From Naematelia aurantialba (lineage: Eukaryota; Basidiomycota; Tremellomycetes; Tremellales; Naemateliaceae): a stretch of 64,000 nucleotides of DNA. Each line of letters starts with the position of its first letter. Within the stretch, counting starts at the first letter, position 1. A program made the translations under genes and the position numbers. The notes under the pieces were generated by a model. It did not search any database. It had not been told where the DNA came from and worked only from the letters and a program-made list of their open reading frames with translations. The DNA lies in contig JAKFAO010000011.1 of NCBI GenBank assembly GCA_021527695.1, positions 186,001 to 250,000 of the forward strand, written 5' to 3'. Below are positions 11,611 to 22,448 of this stretch, one piece after another.

Positions 11611-14600
11611 GCATACCAGCCAGTCCGATTACGATCAACATCGAGTCGCCGAGCAAATACGAGGCCCGCGCCCAGCGCAGGTCGCGCGCGCTATCGGGCG
11701 GGACACAAGACGACGATAACGAAGACGATAATGATATCGATCAGGATAACGATAACGACAATCACGAAGATAACGACGAGCACGAGGCAGAACAGGATCC
11801 AGAGCTGCAGATCCAGGTCGCGAGGCTGGGACGCATGTCGGCCAGTCCGCCGATGGTGTACCGCGCGAGTGGGGAGGGGTACGAGCTGGACTGGCTGACG
11901 GCGGGCGTGTTGCCGGGGTAAGTGGTCTCTCAGTATTCCCTCCCGTGATTCGCCGTGTTCGTACTTCCATCTCGTGCGGTCCACAGCTTTTGACCCAGTG
12001 TCTCTGCATGGCTGCTGGCTCTCGAAGCCTCATGGCGTTGCGTCATGACCAGCCGATTGGATGTCATTCATGCCGCCACTGCACTTTTGGCGTTTAGGTC
12101 TATGGGTATCTGGGATGCTGATACCTGCCTAGTCTTGTCCCGGGCATCCGCATTGGCCCCGAGATCCGCGTTTCTGGCGCATACCAGCCGCTCAATATCC
12201 CGTCATCACACAGTCACCTCTCCGACGCTCAGGGGCACTCCAACTCCCCACGCTCCCGATCGCGCACGCACTCGCACGGATACTCGACGTCTGTTGATTT
12301 TGCCACTTCGCCGAACTTTGCCGGCACGATGTCGTCTACGCCTAAAGCGCAGGGCGCGATGCGGAATCGCCTGCGACACAAGAAGAGCAGATCGTTGCCT
12401 GGGATCGACAGTGATGCGAGGAGCATGTCGCTGCCCCGGATCGATGGCGTCGACTTTAGCGACGTGCGACGGTCGATACATGATTCGGGATGCGACGAGG
12501 CTGGTCAGGACCTCCCGCCGATACCTGCGTCTCTTACCGACCACCGTGCCGTCCGTCCCGACTCGGTGACAAATGGACCATCCCACCGCTCGGCGTTCGC
12601 GTTCCTCGCTGCGGCACGAGGGGTTGGGGAACACGGCGGACACAGCGGGGTCGGCGGGGTCGGTGGACACAATCTGTCGGTTGTGAGCGAGAGCGCGGGA
12701 GACGAGACGGCCGAGTCGTCGAAGATGCGCCGGACGTTGCGCGAAATGACGCCTGCGATCCTACACCTCACGGCGTCCAACTCGAACTCGACTCTGCGGT
12801 CCAACGCGTCTTCGCGGCTCGCGCTGTCCGATCTGGGCCCGCACGTCCGGCTTCGGGAGGGGATACGGATCCGGCTGGACTCGTCCATCTCGAGCTGGAC
12901 AGCGCGGTCAGTTGCAAGTGCAGACGAAGATGCCGTGGACGAGATGGAGCGAGTCCTGCACATGGACACGCCTACGCGGGCGGAGTTTGTTATCTCGCCA
13001 AGTGCGTCGGTGTCGGATTTCGCAGGGCGCTCGGCCAGCCGAGCGAGTACGCGCACGACGGTGGCGGAGGGAGACGTGCCGCCTGTGCCTCTGCCTGCCA
13101 TCGACGGGGTCTGGAGGACTGCTGCTGCTGGAGACGCAGACACGGTGCGGCGGGCCGGGGGAGGGAGTCGGCCAAACAACGATGACTTCGATCACAACCA
13201 TGATCACGATTACGACCACGACCACGACCACGAAGACGCCCACGACGACGAGCGATACACGGATGCAGAAGAGTCGCACTCGACACACACCTGGGTCTTC
13301 CCCGTCGCATCCGCTCTCCCAGTCGCCAGCCTCACGGACACCACTCCCACTGGCGTCACCGGTACGGCCACGCAGTCGCACCCCCACCCACCGCCTCTGC
13401 CGCTCCAACACTCTGTCTCGGTGCCCAACTTTTCTGTCTCTGTGCCCAACGTTTCCCGCCCGCGGTCGGCGTACCTTCCCCCCGGGGCCACTTCAGCCGC
13501 CACCTCCGCCGTCACCGCATCAGCAACAACAGCACCAACAGCGACAACAATTGGACCTCATCCCCCTGTGCGTGGATTGTGGCACCGCCAGTCAACGGAT
13601 ACCATCCACTCGACGACTACGACCAGCAGCTACGTCCTCAGCGAAGCTACGACAAGTCCCGGGGCGCCGCGTGTGCCGGACTTCCAGCCGAGCAGGCAGG
13701 AGCTCATGCTTGTTAAGCGTCTGAAGGAACGTGCTGCCGAGGCCAAGGCGGCTCCCGCGGTACCTGCAGTGTACACGGACGGTGCAGCTGCCGCGTCGAC
13801 CCCTGCACCGGCAGTCGTGGCAGTTGCGACACAGTCCACAAGTGCAGGGCTGAATGCGATTGCAGACGCAAATGCAACTGCGAAAGCAACTGCCAATGCC
13901 AATGCAAACGCAAATACACGAACAACACACGCAAATACAAGTGCAACGATCGAGGAGAAGCGGACGAGCGGACTGCGGCCGCTACAGCTCGTATTGGACA
14001 AACAGGCAAATCGCCTGTCGATGCAAGTACAGCCTAAGCAAGAGCATCCCAAAATCTCCTCGCGTCCCATCCCTCCTGGTCTGAAGGAAGAGGGAATCGA
14101 AAAGCTGTTGCAGGCAGGCGGTGTTGGCGGCGGCAGCGGCGGCGAGGACTCCCTGCCGACATCCACGTTGCAGAAACTGGCAGAGCCTCGGGTGCCTGTG
14201 CGGATTCGCGGAAGCACCACGAGTAAAGCGAGCAAGACGAGCGCCAAGAGTGCGTTGAGCGATAAAGAGAACACGCCTGGCCGTGTTGGCTTTGGCGGTG
14301 GCGGTGTTGGCGTTGGCGGTGTTGGCGTTGGCGGTGTTGGCGTTGGCGGTGTTGGCGTTGGCGGTGTTGGCGTTGGCGGTGTTGGCGTTGGCGGTGCTGC
14401 TGATTCGCCACTGCAACTGCCACTACCATGGCCGATGCCGATGCCAAATGCAAGAACGAGGCTCAACAAGGCTTCCAAAACTAGCACGGCGTCGACCGGC
14501 AGTGGCGGCGGTGGGAAAGCAAGTGGGAGTGGCAGGGGGAGTGGCAGTGGGAATGGGAATGGGAAAGGGAGTGGGAGTGGGAGTGGGAGTGGCCCTGCTG

Positions 14601-14650
14601 GCGGTCTAGGCTCTGGCGTGTCTAGAGCTGCGTCTGGGCTGAGGCTGTGA
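8487..14650 (+). CDS. Unrecognised 1885-residue multi-pass membrane protein with very long disordered regions
   Basis: Exons 8487-9426, 9640-10622, 10701-11917, 12133-14650; all phases agree and the total is 1886 codons. Hydrophobic segments: residues 5-27 (possible signal anchor), 129-149, 157-177, about 211-231 and 240-258. Then come about 370 disordered Ser/Pro/Thr-rich residues and a second hydrophobic pair near 627-690, made across intron 2 (LLALAGVFVCYALTMPLL ... YLAALVLPSPFLAVVSYLL). The remaining about 1200 residues are low complexity: acidic Asp-Gly and Asp-Asn runs, a His/Asp run, an Ala/Asn/Thr run, GGVGV repeats and a Ser-Gly tail. It has four SHTPSSR-type repeats early in exon 2. 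I do not recognise the family. An integral membrane protein with a cytosolic scaffold-like tail is all that can be inferred. Confidence 0.75.
9680..9755. repeat. 21-bp coding repeat giving SHTPSSR heptads
   Basis: Three to four nearly identical 21-nt units containing CCCTTCTTCACGCAGCCATA at the start of exon 2 of the large membrane-protein gene, encoding Ser-His-Thr-Pro-Ser-Ser-Arg. Confidence 0.85.
14292..14397. repeat. 15-bp coding repeat giving GGVGV pentapeptides
   Basis: About seven near-perfect copies of GGCGGTGTTGGCGTT inside the last exon of the membrane-protein gene. Unit length is a multiple of three, so copy-number change keeps the frame. The peptide resembles elastin-type VGVG sequence. 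Confidence 0.85.
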
Positions 14651-15377
14651 TGCCCAAACCCAATACCAGTCAGAGCCATCTCCGTCTCCAGGCCGGGTTT
14701 CTGATGACTGGTCCTGCCGTCATGCACTGGACGGACATTTACCATTTGGGCAGGATAGAATGCATGCATATAGCACAATACACCTTATGCACCGGGAAAA
14801 TCCTTCCGACCCAATCGCTGCTGTGCTCGTATATGTAAAGTTGACGGCACGCCACGCTGCATTGCATCGCCTACGTAAAGTCGCACGTTGCTGCTTGACC
14901 CTACACGAGTTGCACAAAGTTGCACGAGCTCATGACGCTGCCATGGTAAAGTCTAGTCTGTGCCCCATGGCCTAGGGCTAATTTGACATTTCTGCATGCA
15001 AGGTTATGCGGATGAACAGGCACTGGCGGATACACGCAACTCAAGAGAATCGAGATCAGACCCCTCACCCCTTTCTCCTCTTCCCTCTCCCCTCCCCCTC
15101 CCCCTCGCCCCTCGCCCTCCACGGCCTTAGATGTGCTCTGCTCTGCCTCTGTCTCGTGAAAGCACATCCACAGCTCAGACACCGGCTCTGCGCGCTGGCG
15201 CCCCTCCTTCTCCGCCGTGTTGGGGGCCGTGTTACGGTTTGCTTTGGCTGTTGCTTTTTACAGTGAGTTTTGGCTGTTTTCGCTTTGATCGTCGACATGC
15301 ACCGCACTTGGTCCCATGCGAGTCCGAGGAACGCTCTTAAGCCCAGCCCCGTGAGTAACAATGTGCAGGTCGCTGGT
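14651..15377. other. Convergent intergenic region between the large membrane-protein gene and RPB7
   Basis: No gene seen. Both flanking genes end here, so it should hold two 3' UTRs. A pyrimidine-rich stretch of CCCCTC/CTCTTCC units lies at about 15061-15120. Confidence 0.55.
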
Positions 15378-16435
15378 CTAGTCTTCCCTGATCTGACCCA
15401 AAAAGTCTTTCTTGATCGTCCCGATTGCAAACTGCAGTCCGTCAGCCACGCGTACCGCACCCCACGCACGCTTCCTAGGAGGTACGATACGAGGAACGCA
15501 AGAGACACTCACGATATCATTAGCCTCTACGCGACAGCCCACAATCTGTATCCGGGCTTTCGAGTCTTTCTGGATAATCTCGTCGTTCGAGCGGTAACAT
15601 GGTGGCGAGGCGTTCGGATCAAACTTCATATCGGCGTGTACGAGCTGTCCACCTCAGTCAGCATGCTCCTCCACAAAGTCCAACAACGAGGCGGATATCA
15701 AGGCCAGGTCAGGATAATCGATCAATTACTACAAGATCATCCCGCATAAATCAACATCCCCAAAGGTCTGTTGTCCCTATGCTTACTCTCATCACGAATG
15801 GTAGCCACACTGGGAGGAAGGAGGATAGAAAGAGATAAAGCTCACATGGGATGAGACGAAGACCTGCAGTGGGCCGACCATTGCGAAAAACCCCATCTAC
15901 GTTCGTCAGCACGCGCATTTACATGCCCCAGTGACAAGGACATACCTTGTTAACATTGACGACGCGACCATCGACCACCTCACCTTTGAATGGCTTCATC
16001 ACTACCGCCGTGTAGGTAGTCCTAAAGCGGGCCTGACCAGTCGAAGGGAGAACCTTGCCCTCGCCGATGGAATCGATTTTGATCACAGCTATGATATATC
16101 TGCAGGCGGTTAGTTAAGCGTGCAACCCGGCTCAGGAGACGACTGACCCGTGCTGCCCGCTACATGTCCCCTCGACATCCTCGTACAGCTTCTGCCGCAG
16201 GTAGTCCTCCAGCTGAGCACCAAAGTACGACGGATGCAGGAGGATTGTGTGATTCAGCTGGCGCTGTATGTAGTCGTCGTCGCGCCCATCCGCGCGGCAG
16301 GATGTAGTGAGTGCCAGGCCAGATCAGGATAAGGGTTGCATGCAGGATGCAAGGTAGAGAGAGAACGACAGTGGACAAAGACGTCGTGTCAGCGTATGGC
16401 ACACTCTAGTGCGCAATACGAACGAGGAAGAACAT
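15378..16435 (-). CDS. RPB7: RNA polymerase II subunit Rpb7
   Basis: Exons in transcription order: 16424-16435, 16148-16263, 15946-16099, 15846-15896, 15513-15644, 15378-15431; 172 residues, the family's usual size. The first exon is only 12 nt (MFFL). Spliced N-terminus MFFLRQLNHTILLHPSYFG and the later KPFKGEVVDGRVVNVNK, GFFAMVGPLQVFVSSH and FAIGTIKKDFLGQI match Rpb7: an N-terminal RNP-like fold then an S1/OB fold. With Rpb4 it forms the stalk of RNA polymerase II, needed for promoter-dependent initiation and contacting emerging RNA. It is divergent from RAX1 across about 0.58 kb. Confidence 0.95.
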
Positions 16436-17011
16436 GATTCCTGTATCTTCTTTCTTCCCTCACCACCTCACACTCGGGAAGTAGGGACGCGGTGCAGAAT
16501 ACGAGGAGGACAGGAGACTCTGGATGGCACAGAAGGTCGGGCGGGGGAGGAGAGGACACTCGAACTCGACGTGGAACGTAATCGACCCAGACGTTTCTGC
16601 CCCCCTCGACGACTGGTCGGAGCGAGGCGAGAGCAGTGTGCGAAGACGAAGACGCCCGATTGTCGGTCCGAGTGGATGAGAAGTGTGTTATTGCATCGAC
16701 GGGGGAGGAGAATGGGTAACAGACGAAGAGGAGAGAGAAGAGCGTCGCGAGTTTGGCCAACGGTCATTAGCAGAGTGATACTACAGCATCACAAATGCCA
16801 CGTCATGTTCAGGGAACTTGTTTGTTCTGAAACGCGGCAAGGAAAGTCACCAGTCGCAAAATCAACACCCATTCTCCAACACTTTGATATCTCTTGTTGC
16901 GTTTGTCCTGCATAACGAACGACCCAAGCATCGATCGTATCCCGCAGGCAGTGACAGAGTTCTCTTCAGTAGCGACCACTCCAGCCCCAGTCACTGGCAC
17001 GACCTCCCACC
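16436..17011. promoter_or_regulatory. Divergent intergenic region between RPB7 and RAX1
   Basis: 576 nt between two start codons facing away from each other; expected to hold both promoters. No TATA box or recognisable operator stands out. Confidence 0.5.
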
Positions 17012-18640
17012 ATGACCGAGAAACCAGAATCAACGCCAAAGGACCAGCGCCGCCTCTCGAAAACACGATACCTCAAGCTGAACCGTCTGCCAACACTCCA
17101 AGAAGTACTCGACCGGCGTACAAGGCCGCCTCTCGACCTCTTCTGCTTCTACGTACGTCACGCTTCAACTGCGGCTAGCGTCATTGAAGCTGACGCCCCA
17201 GTAGATCTTCCTGCAACGTGAATCTGCCGAGGATGCGCTTGATTTCTGGCTAGACGTGCAGCAACATGAGAACATGTGCAAGGCGTATTTCAAGGTGAGC
17301 CAGGATCCCTCTCCTCCCCTTCGCATCAGGCTGGTGTTGCAGTGTTACACAGCGAACAACCAAAAGCTGATGCTTGTGCGTAGGATCTGAGGCGGTCTGG
17401 GCGGACGATCCAAGAAGACTGGCCTGAATACGCTGCGTACGCGCGCACCAACGGCTCTCACTATGCGCCCCTGCTCGACTTGTCAGACCACAGCCGCGAC
17501 CATGCTCCAAGCTCTCCCGTTCCACTCGAACCGACCAGTCCGAAGCCCGACGTGGACGCCGGCGCCGCATCCTCGCCTGTTATGCGCGAGCGCCGCGATA
17601 CAGAGTCGCACGGTCCCGGGGCGCGCACGGCCTTCTCGCCTGAAGGACAGGGAGGCCCTCGGCGCGAGGGAGGTCGGCAAAGTACTGGGTTTGGCACGAT
17701 AGGGCGAGCACGACGCAGCTTGGCGCCGACGGTGATTGCGCGTGACAGGGCGATCGAAAAGGCTGCATTGGTAGAGGGAGCAGAGAGGATTTACTTGCGA
17801 TACCTGCTGCCAGGCGCCGAGCGCGAGATTTACCTCCCGTGTGTTTTCATTGTAATCCCCTTTCCTCCCTGCCGCCAATTACTTGCTTCATGTCCCTCCC
17901 TCCTCCCTCCCTAGCCGTCTTCCTTTCATCTTCTCTTCGTGACTGTCTGCTCCCTTCTGCCTGTTGTTTTCCTTCGCTTTCTACTGACTCGACGGCAGCC
18001 CATCACTCCGCGTGCACAACTTCCCCATTTCTTCGCCCAGCGACGCCTCCCCCCTCATCCCGGACCTCTTCCATCCCCAGAAAGTATACATCTTCAAGGC
18101 GCTCGAACAAGACGCGTTCCCCCGCTTCCTCCGCGCCAAGGCATTCGGCAACCTCACGCCGCTCGGCTCGTTTGCACGGCTCATCGCGGGCTTGTTCTGT
18201 CTGTGGGGCGGCTTCGTGCTGGCCTTTTCGTTGATCTTTCTGGATTTCAAACCGAAGCGGACCAGGCTCTGGGTATGTTTCGTTTCTGTGTCGGCGCTAT
18301 TGTACCTGCACTAGCCATCTCTCCATCCAGCCCCCTAAATTTGGCATCGCTGCTCTTCGAATTCGCCCTCTAGTGATCGCGAGCTGCAGGCTAACAGAAA
18401 CAGGTCATCCTCCCATTCATACTCGGCACCAACCTCCTCTTATCAGCCTACTACTCGCTCTCTCCATTCCTCGCGCTCCTGCACCAGTCGGAAACGACGC
18501 CGTTCCGCCTCATCCGCGTGCGGGAAGGCTACGTCGGACGCCTGCTGTTGATGCGCGCGCTGTGGATCGAGGCGGTCTGTATTGGCATCACGGCGGCGTT
18601 GACGGTCATCTTTGCGCTGGTTCCTGGGTATCGGCTGTAG
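17012..18640 (+). CDS. RAX1: RAX1-like RGS-domain membrane protein (bud-site/polarity)
   Basis: Exons 17012-17152, 17205-17294, 17384-17838, 17999-18272, 18404-18640; 398 residues; start in good context (cccaccATGACC). An N-terminal RGS fold begins LPTLQEVLDRRTRPPLDLFCFY-IFLQRESAEDALDFWLDVQQHENMCKAYF. As in fungal Rax1 it is split by a Pro/Ser-rich insert (about residues 112-185) before the last helices (VYIFKALEQDAFPRFLRAKAF). Three transmembrane segments follow at about 291-313, 321-346 and 370-394. In yeast Rax1 works with Rax2 as a membrane landmark for bipolar budding. Whether the RGS part acts on a G-alpha protein is unknown. The stop codon lies inside the first unit of a tandem repeat. 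Confidence 0.88.
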
Positions 18641-18770
18641 TACGATACTACTAGTCGAGTTCCTGGTCATCGGCCGTAGTCACGATATTATTACAGGAGT
18701 TTCTGGTCATCAGCTGTAGTCACAATATGATTACGTCAAATTTCTGGTCATCGGCTGTAGTCACGATCAC
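18621..18770. repeat. ~40-bp minisatellite beginning inside the RAX1 coding end
   Basis: Four units start at 18621, 18660, 18700 and 18741 (spacing 39, 40 and 41 nt). Each starts TTCCTGG or TTTCTGG and contains ATCGGCTGTAGT-like and ACGATA-like cores. Unit 1 includes the last five RAX1 codons and its TAG stop; units 2-4 lie in the 3' UTR. Confidence 0.9.
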
Positions 18771-19197
18771 ATGTCATTAAGCGGCGAGTGTGGACGGTGT
18801 GGCGGTGTGGTCGGGCGAGGTTGCGGTGGGGAACGAGCTGGTTGGCCGTGGACCGTATCGTCCACATGTATATATCATTATTACTTTTACGCACTTTTGC
18901 GTGGCCTGTTCCTTGGCATTGAACATTGCACATTGCTACTACCCACGGTCACGAGCACGAGTTCGAAAGAGTTACCCATGGTCTAGAACACGACCTCGAA
19001 AGTTGCAGCTCTGGATCGCAGGTCGGAAACGGCCAATGAAAACCGACATACATGCAATGCAAAAGTACACTCCAACCGGACCCGCATGCACCAGCACCGT
19101 GCCACCTGCCTCGTCTGCCTCTTGTCCCTGCTTCGCTCGCTGCCTCTCGTCCCTGCCTCTCTCTGTCGTCTGCTCTGCCTCTGTCCCTGGGACCCGC
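18641..19197. other. Convergent intergenic region between RAX1 and NOG1
   Basis: 557 nt between two 3' ends. Its first part is the minisatellite at 18621-18770; nothing else recognised. Confidence 0.55.
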
Positions 19198-21836
19198 TCA
19201 TCTCCGCTGGGTCTTGCCGGCCTTCCGCTTGCCCGCCAACAACCACTTTGGCCGCGTGATGGGAACGTGGCGATCCGACTCGCTCGCTTTTGCCAGTCTC
19301 GCCGGCTCGCGCTGTGCGAACTTGCGCAGCTCGACCGCTTTGTCCGCTTGGTCGCGGGTCGCCATGCCCAGCATCTGGCGGTTGGAGCTGGGCGCCCGGT
19401 CCACCGCCATCCCCCGTCGCACCAATTTCCCCTTCCGTCCACCCCCGCCCGCGCTCTCCCCATCGCCCACCTCGTTCCCGTCCATATCGACATCGACGTC
19501 GACGTCCGCAGCGGCAGCGGCAGCGGCATCGCGTGCCTCTGCGGCTTCCCACGCTGATTTCTTCGACTCGACCAGCCTCGCCGCGCGTTTCTCCAGTACC
19601 GCCGGATCGTGGCCCAGCTTGCGCATGCCGTGGGTGAATTCAGTGAGCGAGACGTGTTTCTTCTTCCGCGGGATGATGGGCCGGTTCTGCAGCTTGTTTT
19701 TCTCTTGCGACTTCTTCTTGATCTCGGCTTTACGTTGCGCGACTTGGCCAGCAGCGTCGCGGAACTCTTCTTCCTCCGAGTCGAGCTGCACACGTCAGCG
19801 ACGGAAGGCTGAAAATCACACAAGGCTGGCATAGAGCACGCGTGTAGAGCGGTCCGCAGATAGCAGTCACAACGACAATGCACATTGCAGTGCACAGTAT
19901 GGTCAAGACCAAGGCCAGGGAAGGAGGGTACCAAGACAAAACTGAAACTCACCATCTCCTCCTCGTCCGACGCGTAAAAGCCCTGCGCTTCGAGCGCCTC
20001 CTCCTCCCGCTCCAGGGCTTCGAGTTTCGCCTCGATATCCGGGTCGATAAAGTCGGCGACGTTTTTGCCATTGTAAAATTCCGGCATGACATCGTACTTC
20101 CACGAATCGTCGGCAAGCATATAGTTCTCTGCAACGCGTCAGCTCAACTCTGTAAGCTGCAACAGCTCTGCAACAAGCACGACTGCAACTGCCAACGACT
20201 CTCCAGACGCAACAGCCAACAACTCTCCAGCTGCAACTGCCAACAACTCTCCAACAGGCAACGACTCTGCAAACGCAAAACGGCAAGGATCAAGCGGCCC
20301 ACTCGACTCACTCTTCATGTCGACAGAGTAGACATCAATGCCATCCAAAGCCTGCTCGACGTCCCTCTCCGTCTGTCGCCTGTTCGGGTCCGTCTTGTCA
20401 AACTTGGCGCGGCTCTTAGCTGCTTCAGGGATGAATGGAGCCCGGTCCACATCGTCCCGCTTAACAGGCATAGCCACGTGAATCTTGTTGGCAACGGCCT
20501 CGATCCGGCTGCCCTTGAGTTTCTGTTCCACCCGATGTGCGAGCAGAGCGTCACACGATACGTTCCGTACGTCGATGACGCCCTCTTCAGAGTATGTAGA
20601 AGTCTCAACGACGGTCACTGACTTGTCCGAGATGATCGAGTCGACGTAGGCGCGGTTTTCTGCGGATAGCTCGGACAGCCGCACAATGTCGATTTTGTTG
20701 ATAACGAGGATGGTCGGTTTGTTCTGGAAAAGGGGTTTGATGGAGTGAAACAGCTTGCACTGAAAGTAGAGTCAGACATGCGTCTATTCACATGAAATGC
20801 CGTCCTCGTCCAGACGTACCTGAGCTTCAACAGTGTAGCCACATTGCTCGCTGAGATCCATAAAGTACAGCACGGCGCTGCGCAAGTGTGCAAGAGCCGT
20901 GATCGACTGCATCTCGATCGTGTTCATCTCTTCCAATGGGTGGTCCAGAACACCGGGCGTGTCGATCACCTGCCATCGGAGGTACTTGTAGTCCATGTGC
21001 CCTACGAACAACGACTTGGTCGTAAACGCATACTACAGACCTGTCAGTCTGTATTCTCACTGAGTTTCTCGTTGGGGCTGGCTTACAGGTTGAACATCAA
21101 CGTCGGCACGGGTGATCTTGTTGACAAAGCTACTCTTGCCGACATTGGGGTAACCGCAAATAAGAAGAGTCCGGGTGTTGGGATCGATGGCGGGGAGACG
21201 GGAAATGTGTTGTCGCACTTGCTCGAGGTAGGCCAACGGGTCTTTCTGGCGCTTCATGAGTGTTGCCATGCGGCCCAGAGCTGCCCGCTTGAGCTGCTTG
21301 CATCGGTACAGCGAATCGCCGAATTTGAGCAGCCGGACATAATCTTTCGAGACTTGGGAAATCAGGTGTCGAGCCGTGTTGAGCTGGCCAAGAGCGAGTT
21401 TGTAGTGGTTTTTGTCGTAAAGCACATTAAGCAGGGACGAGAGGAACGGGTGAAGATTCTGTAAGAACATCGAGCTCAGCAGGTGTTCTAGCTCTCCTCT
21501 GTGTCCTAAATCAAACGAGCGTATGAATGTAGATGGGATGGTGCGTGACTCACATCGAGGATAGGGAACTCAGAGATAATACGTCCGAGCTTCTCGTCAA
21601 ACGTGTCTTGCGTGAACTTGACCTTGCGCATGTAAAAGTTTCTGATACGTGAAATTTTGAACTGCACAAACGCCAGTCAGCCAAGAGGTCTGGGAGATAG
21701 CGAGGTGAGTGGCGGTACTGACGTTCTTGTGGATGACGGTTGGCGTCTTGCGCATCGTCGCATTCAGGACGGCATCTACAAACTCGGCGGCGGTGGGGAC
21801 CGGCGCGATGCGCTGGAGCCCTGCGACGGTTGACAT
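19198..21836 (-). CDS. NOG1: Nucleolar GTP-binding protein Nog1
   Basis: Exons in order: 21723-21836, 21554-21661, 21087-21458, 20820-21032, 20312-20759, 19953-20128, 19198-19785; 672 residues, normal for the family. The N-terminal helical bundle ([43 protein letters not shown]) precedes the GTPase domain: G1 GYPNVGKSS (176-184), G3 DTPG (222-225), G4 NKID (290-293). The C-terminus has [20 protein letters not shown] and a basic tail ending KAGKTQRR. Nog1 is an essential assembly factor for 60S ribosomal subunits, acting in nucleolus and nucleoplasm. An Asp/Glu/Ala-rich stretch in the last exon is low complexity. It is divergent from DEF1. Confidence 0.96.
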
Positions 21837-22448
21837 GGTGCCGGGGAGAGGTGAGGAGAGGGTGAGAGGGGGAAGAGTCGTACGGTTTGGTCTGAGACGG
21901 GGGGGATAGACCTCAGGCAACGGGGGACGACACAAGCAGAAGAGAGTCGATGGTTAAGATGGACAGAGCAGGCAGGTGGACGCTGCAAAATCTCAAAATC
22001 TCTGGCAGACCCTGAACAGTAGACATGTAGACATGACGTGGCGTTTTCCCTTCCCCCCGTCCCAGACTGATAAGCTCCCTGTGTCGGGAATTGTCGGAGT
22101 TATCTAGTCTTTTGACGGGATCAAATTTGACGCGGCGAGTGTGGCGCTCGGCAAAAAAGCTCTGATGAGCTCGCGACTATGCAAGTCTCGCATTCTTTGG
22201 ATCAATTCTCTCTCTCTCTCTCTCTCTTTCCTCTACAACACTCTTGACGAACAAAAGGCTATACCCCACTCGAACAAGGATCCTTTCTTGGCCTGCCTCC
22301 CTCTGCGCACGATCTCTGCACGCCAGTCAAGCGTTCCAAAGGTTCCATAGCCTGCGTCAGCCTTAGCGGACAAAGTCACAGTGGCCTCCGCCCCGAGTCT
22401 GAGCATCCGGCCACACACCGCACACTTCCTTCCTTCCACATCTGCACC
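21837..22448. promoter_or_regulatory. Divergent promoter region NOG1/DEF1
   Basis: 612 nt between the two start codons. It contains a (TC)n run at about 22207-22228 on the DEF1 side. No classical TATA or rRNA-processing element was picked out with confidence. Confidence 0.5.

Noticed and set aside
13630..14778. 382-codon antisense frame under the large membrane-protein gene
   Set aside because: Mirror of GC-rich, low-complexity coding DNA (Pro-Thr repeats are the complement of GGVGV codons); no independent gene signals.
18972..20120. 382-codon minus frame overlapping NOG1
   Set aside because: It joins one true NOG1 exon to an intron and then to a wrong frame; the spliced NOG1 model explains the region.
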